This document shows, one piece after another, positions 6,225 through 6,343 of a stretch of 6,343 nt of DNA. The number at the start of each line of letters is the position of its first letter. The first letter of the stretch is position 1. Under the pieces are notes generated by a model. That model did no database searches, was not told the origin of the DNA, and saw only the letters and a program-made list of their open reading frames with translations. This DNA is from Bacteroidales bacterium (GTDB taxonomy: Bacteria; Bacteroidota; Bacteroidia; Bacteroidales; VadinHA17): contig JALOMM010000093.1 of NCBI GenBank assembly GCA_025455535.1, positions 1 through 6,343 of the forward strand, read 5' to 3'. A program made the translations under genes and the position numbers.

Positions 6225-6343
6225 GCAGGTAGCTGTCGAGACACGACTGACGGTCAGGGTATATTTCAAGGGCTGTATGAAGATGAAGAAGTTCAAACAG
6301 TTCCCTGGCATGGGGTGTCAGCGAACAGAGCCTGAAGGTACAG
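6211..6343 (-). CDS. STAS-domain protein (anti-sigma factor antagonist type), C-terminal fragment cut by window edge
   Basis: Reading the minus strand inward from the right edge (first full codon at 6342-6340) gives 43 codons and a TGA at 6213-6211. The peptide contains LTPHARELFELLHLHTALEI followed by YPDRQSCLDSYL. This is the last helix and strand pattern of STAS domains of SpoIIAA/RsbV type, where 'P-h-V/A-R-E-L-F-E-L-x-x-L' and 'F/E-I-Y-P-D-x-x-x-A/C-L' are characteristic. Such proteins are phosphorylated by GHKL-type kinases and dephosphorylated by PP2C phosphatases, and they release a partner when unphosphorylated. The phosphorylatable serine or threonine would lie upstream, outside the window, so activity cannot be judged. 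The transporter gene follows 97 nt downstream on the same strand. Family call by eye from a short fragment; I am fairly sure. Confidence 0.75.
   Translation of the reverse strand, partial: CTFRLCSLTPHARELFELLHLHTALEIYPDRQSCLDSYLRIGP

Overview
The window reads as a metagenomic-style contig from the phylum Bacteroidota (Bacteroidales-like). The evidence is a promoter of the Bacteroidota type (TTG, 19-nt spacer, TATTTTTG), genes that mostly lack Shine-Dalgarno sites, moderate GC in the one stretch counted by hand (about 46% in 361-660), and gene families I know well from that phylum. No RNA gene, insertion sequence or CRISPR array is visible.

Layout. Positions 1 to about 335 look foreign: GC is about 61% by hand count over 1-300, there are two perfect hairpins near the left edge, and a minus-strand ORF encodes a small two-helix membrane protein. 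Near 315-340 this gives way abruptly to the C-terminal tail of a carboxyl-terminal processing protease (S41 family, plus strand) whose whole catalytic part is missing. I read this as an assembly chimera or a recombination joint. The tail overlaps by ATGA the gene for an RlmL-like THUMP-domain rRNA methyltransferase (681-1832).

A promoter-bearing gap then leads to a two-gene plus-strand operon: a SiaB-type protein kinase (about 1976-2530) and its substrate SiaC (DUF1987, 2558-2938), which carries the conserved NTSS phosphorylation site. A perfect 17-bp hairpin at 2979-3016 sits between this operon and a convergent minus-strand gene for a 1023-residue ABCG-type transporter (3042-6113). That protein has a TerB-like N-terminal domain, an unassigned domain, a nucleotide-binding domain, six predicted membrane helices and a soluble insertion of about 220 residues.

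Upstream of the transporter, at the right edge, is the last 43 codons of a minus-strand gene too short to appear in a simple ORF scan. It is the C-terminus of a STAS-domain (anti-anti-sigma type) protein. The right part of the window therefore holds three partner-switching parts (kinase, phosphorylatable switch protein, STAS protein) around one unusual ABC transporter. A functional link between them is my inference. No phosphatase (SiaA/SpoIIE type) or diguanylate cyclase (SiaD) lies inside the window.
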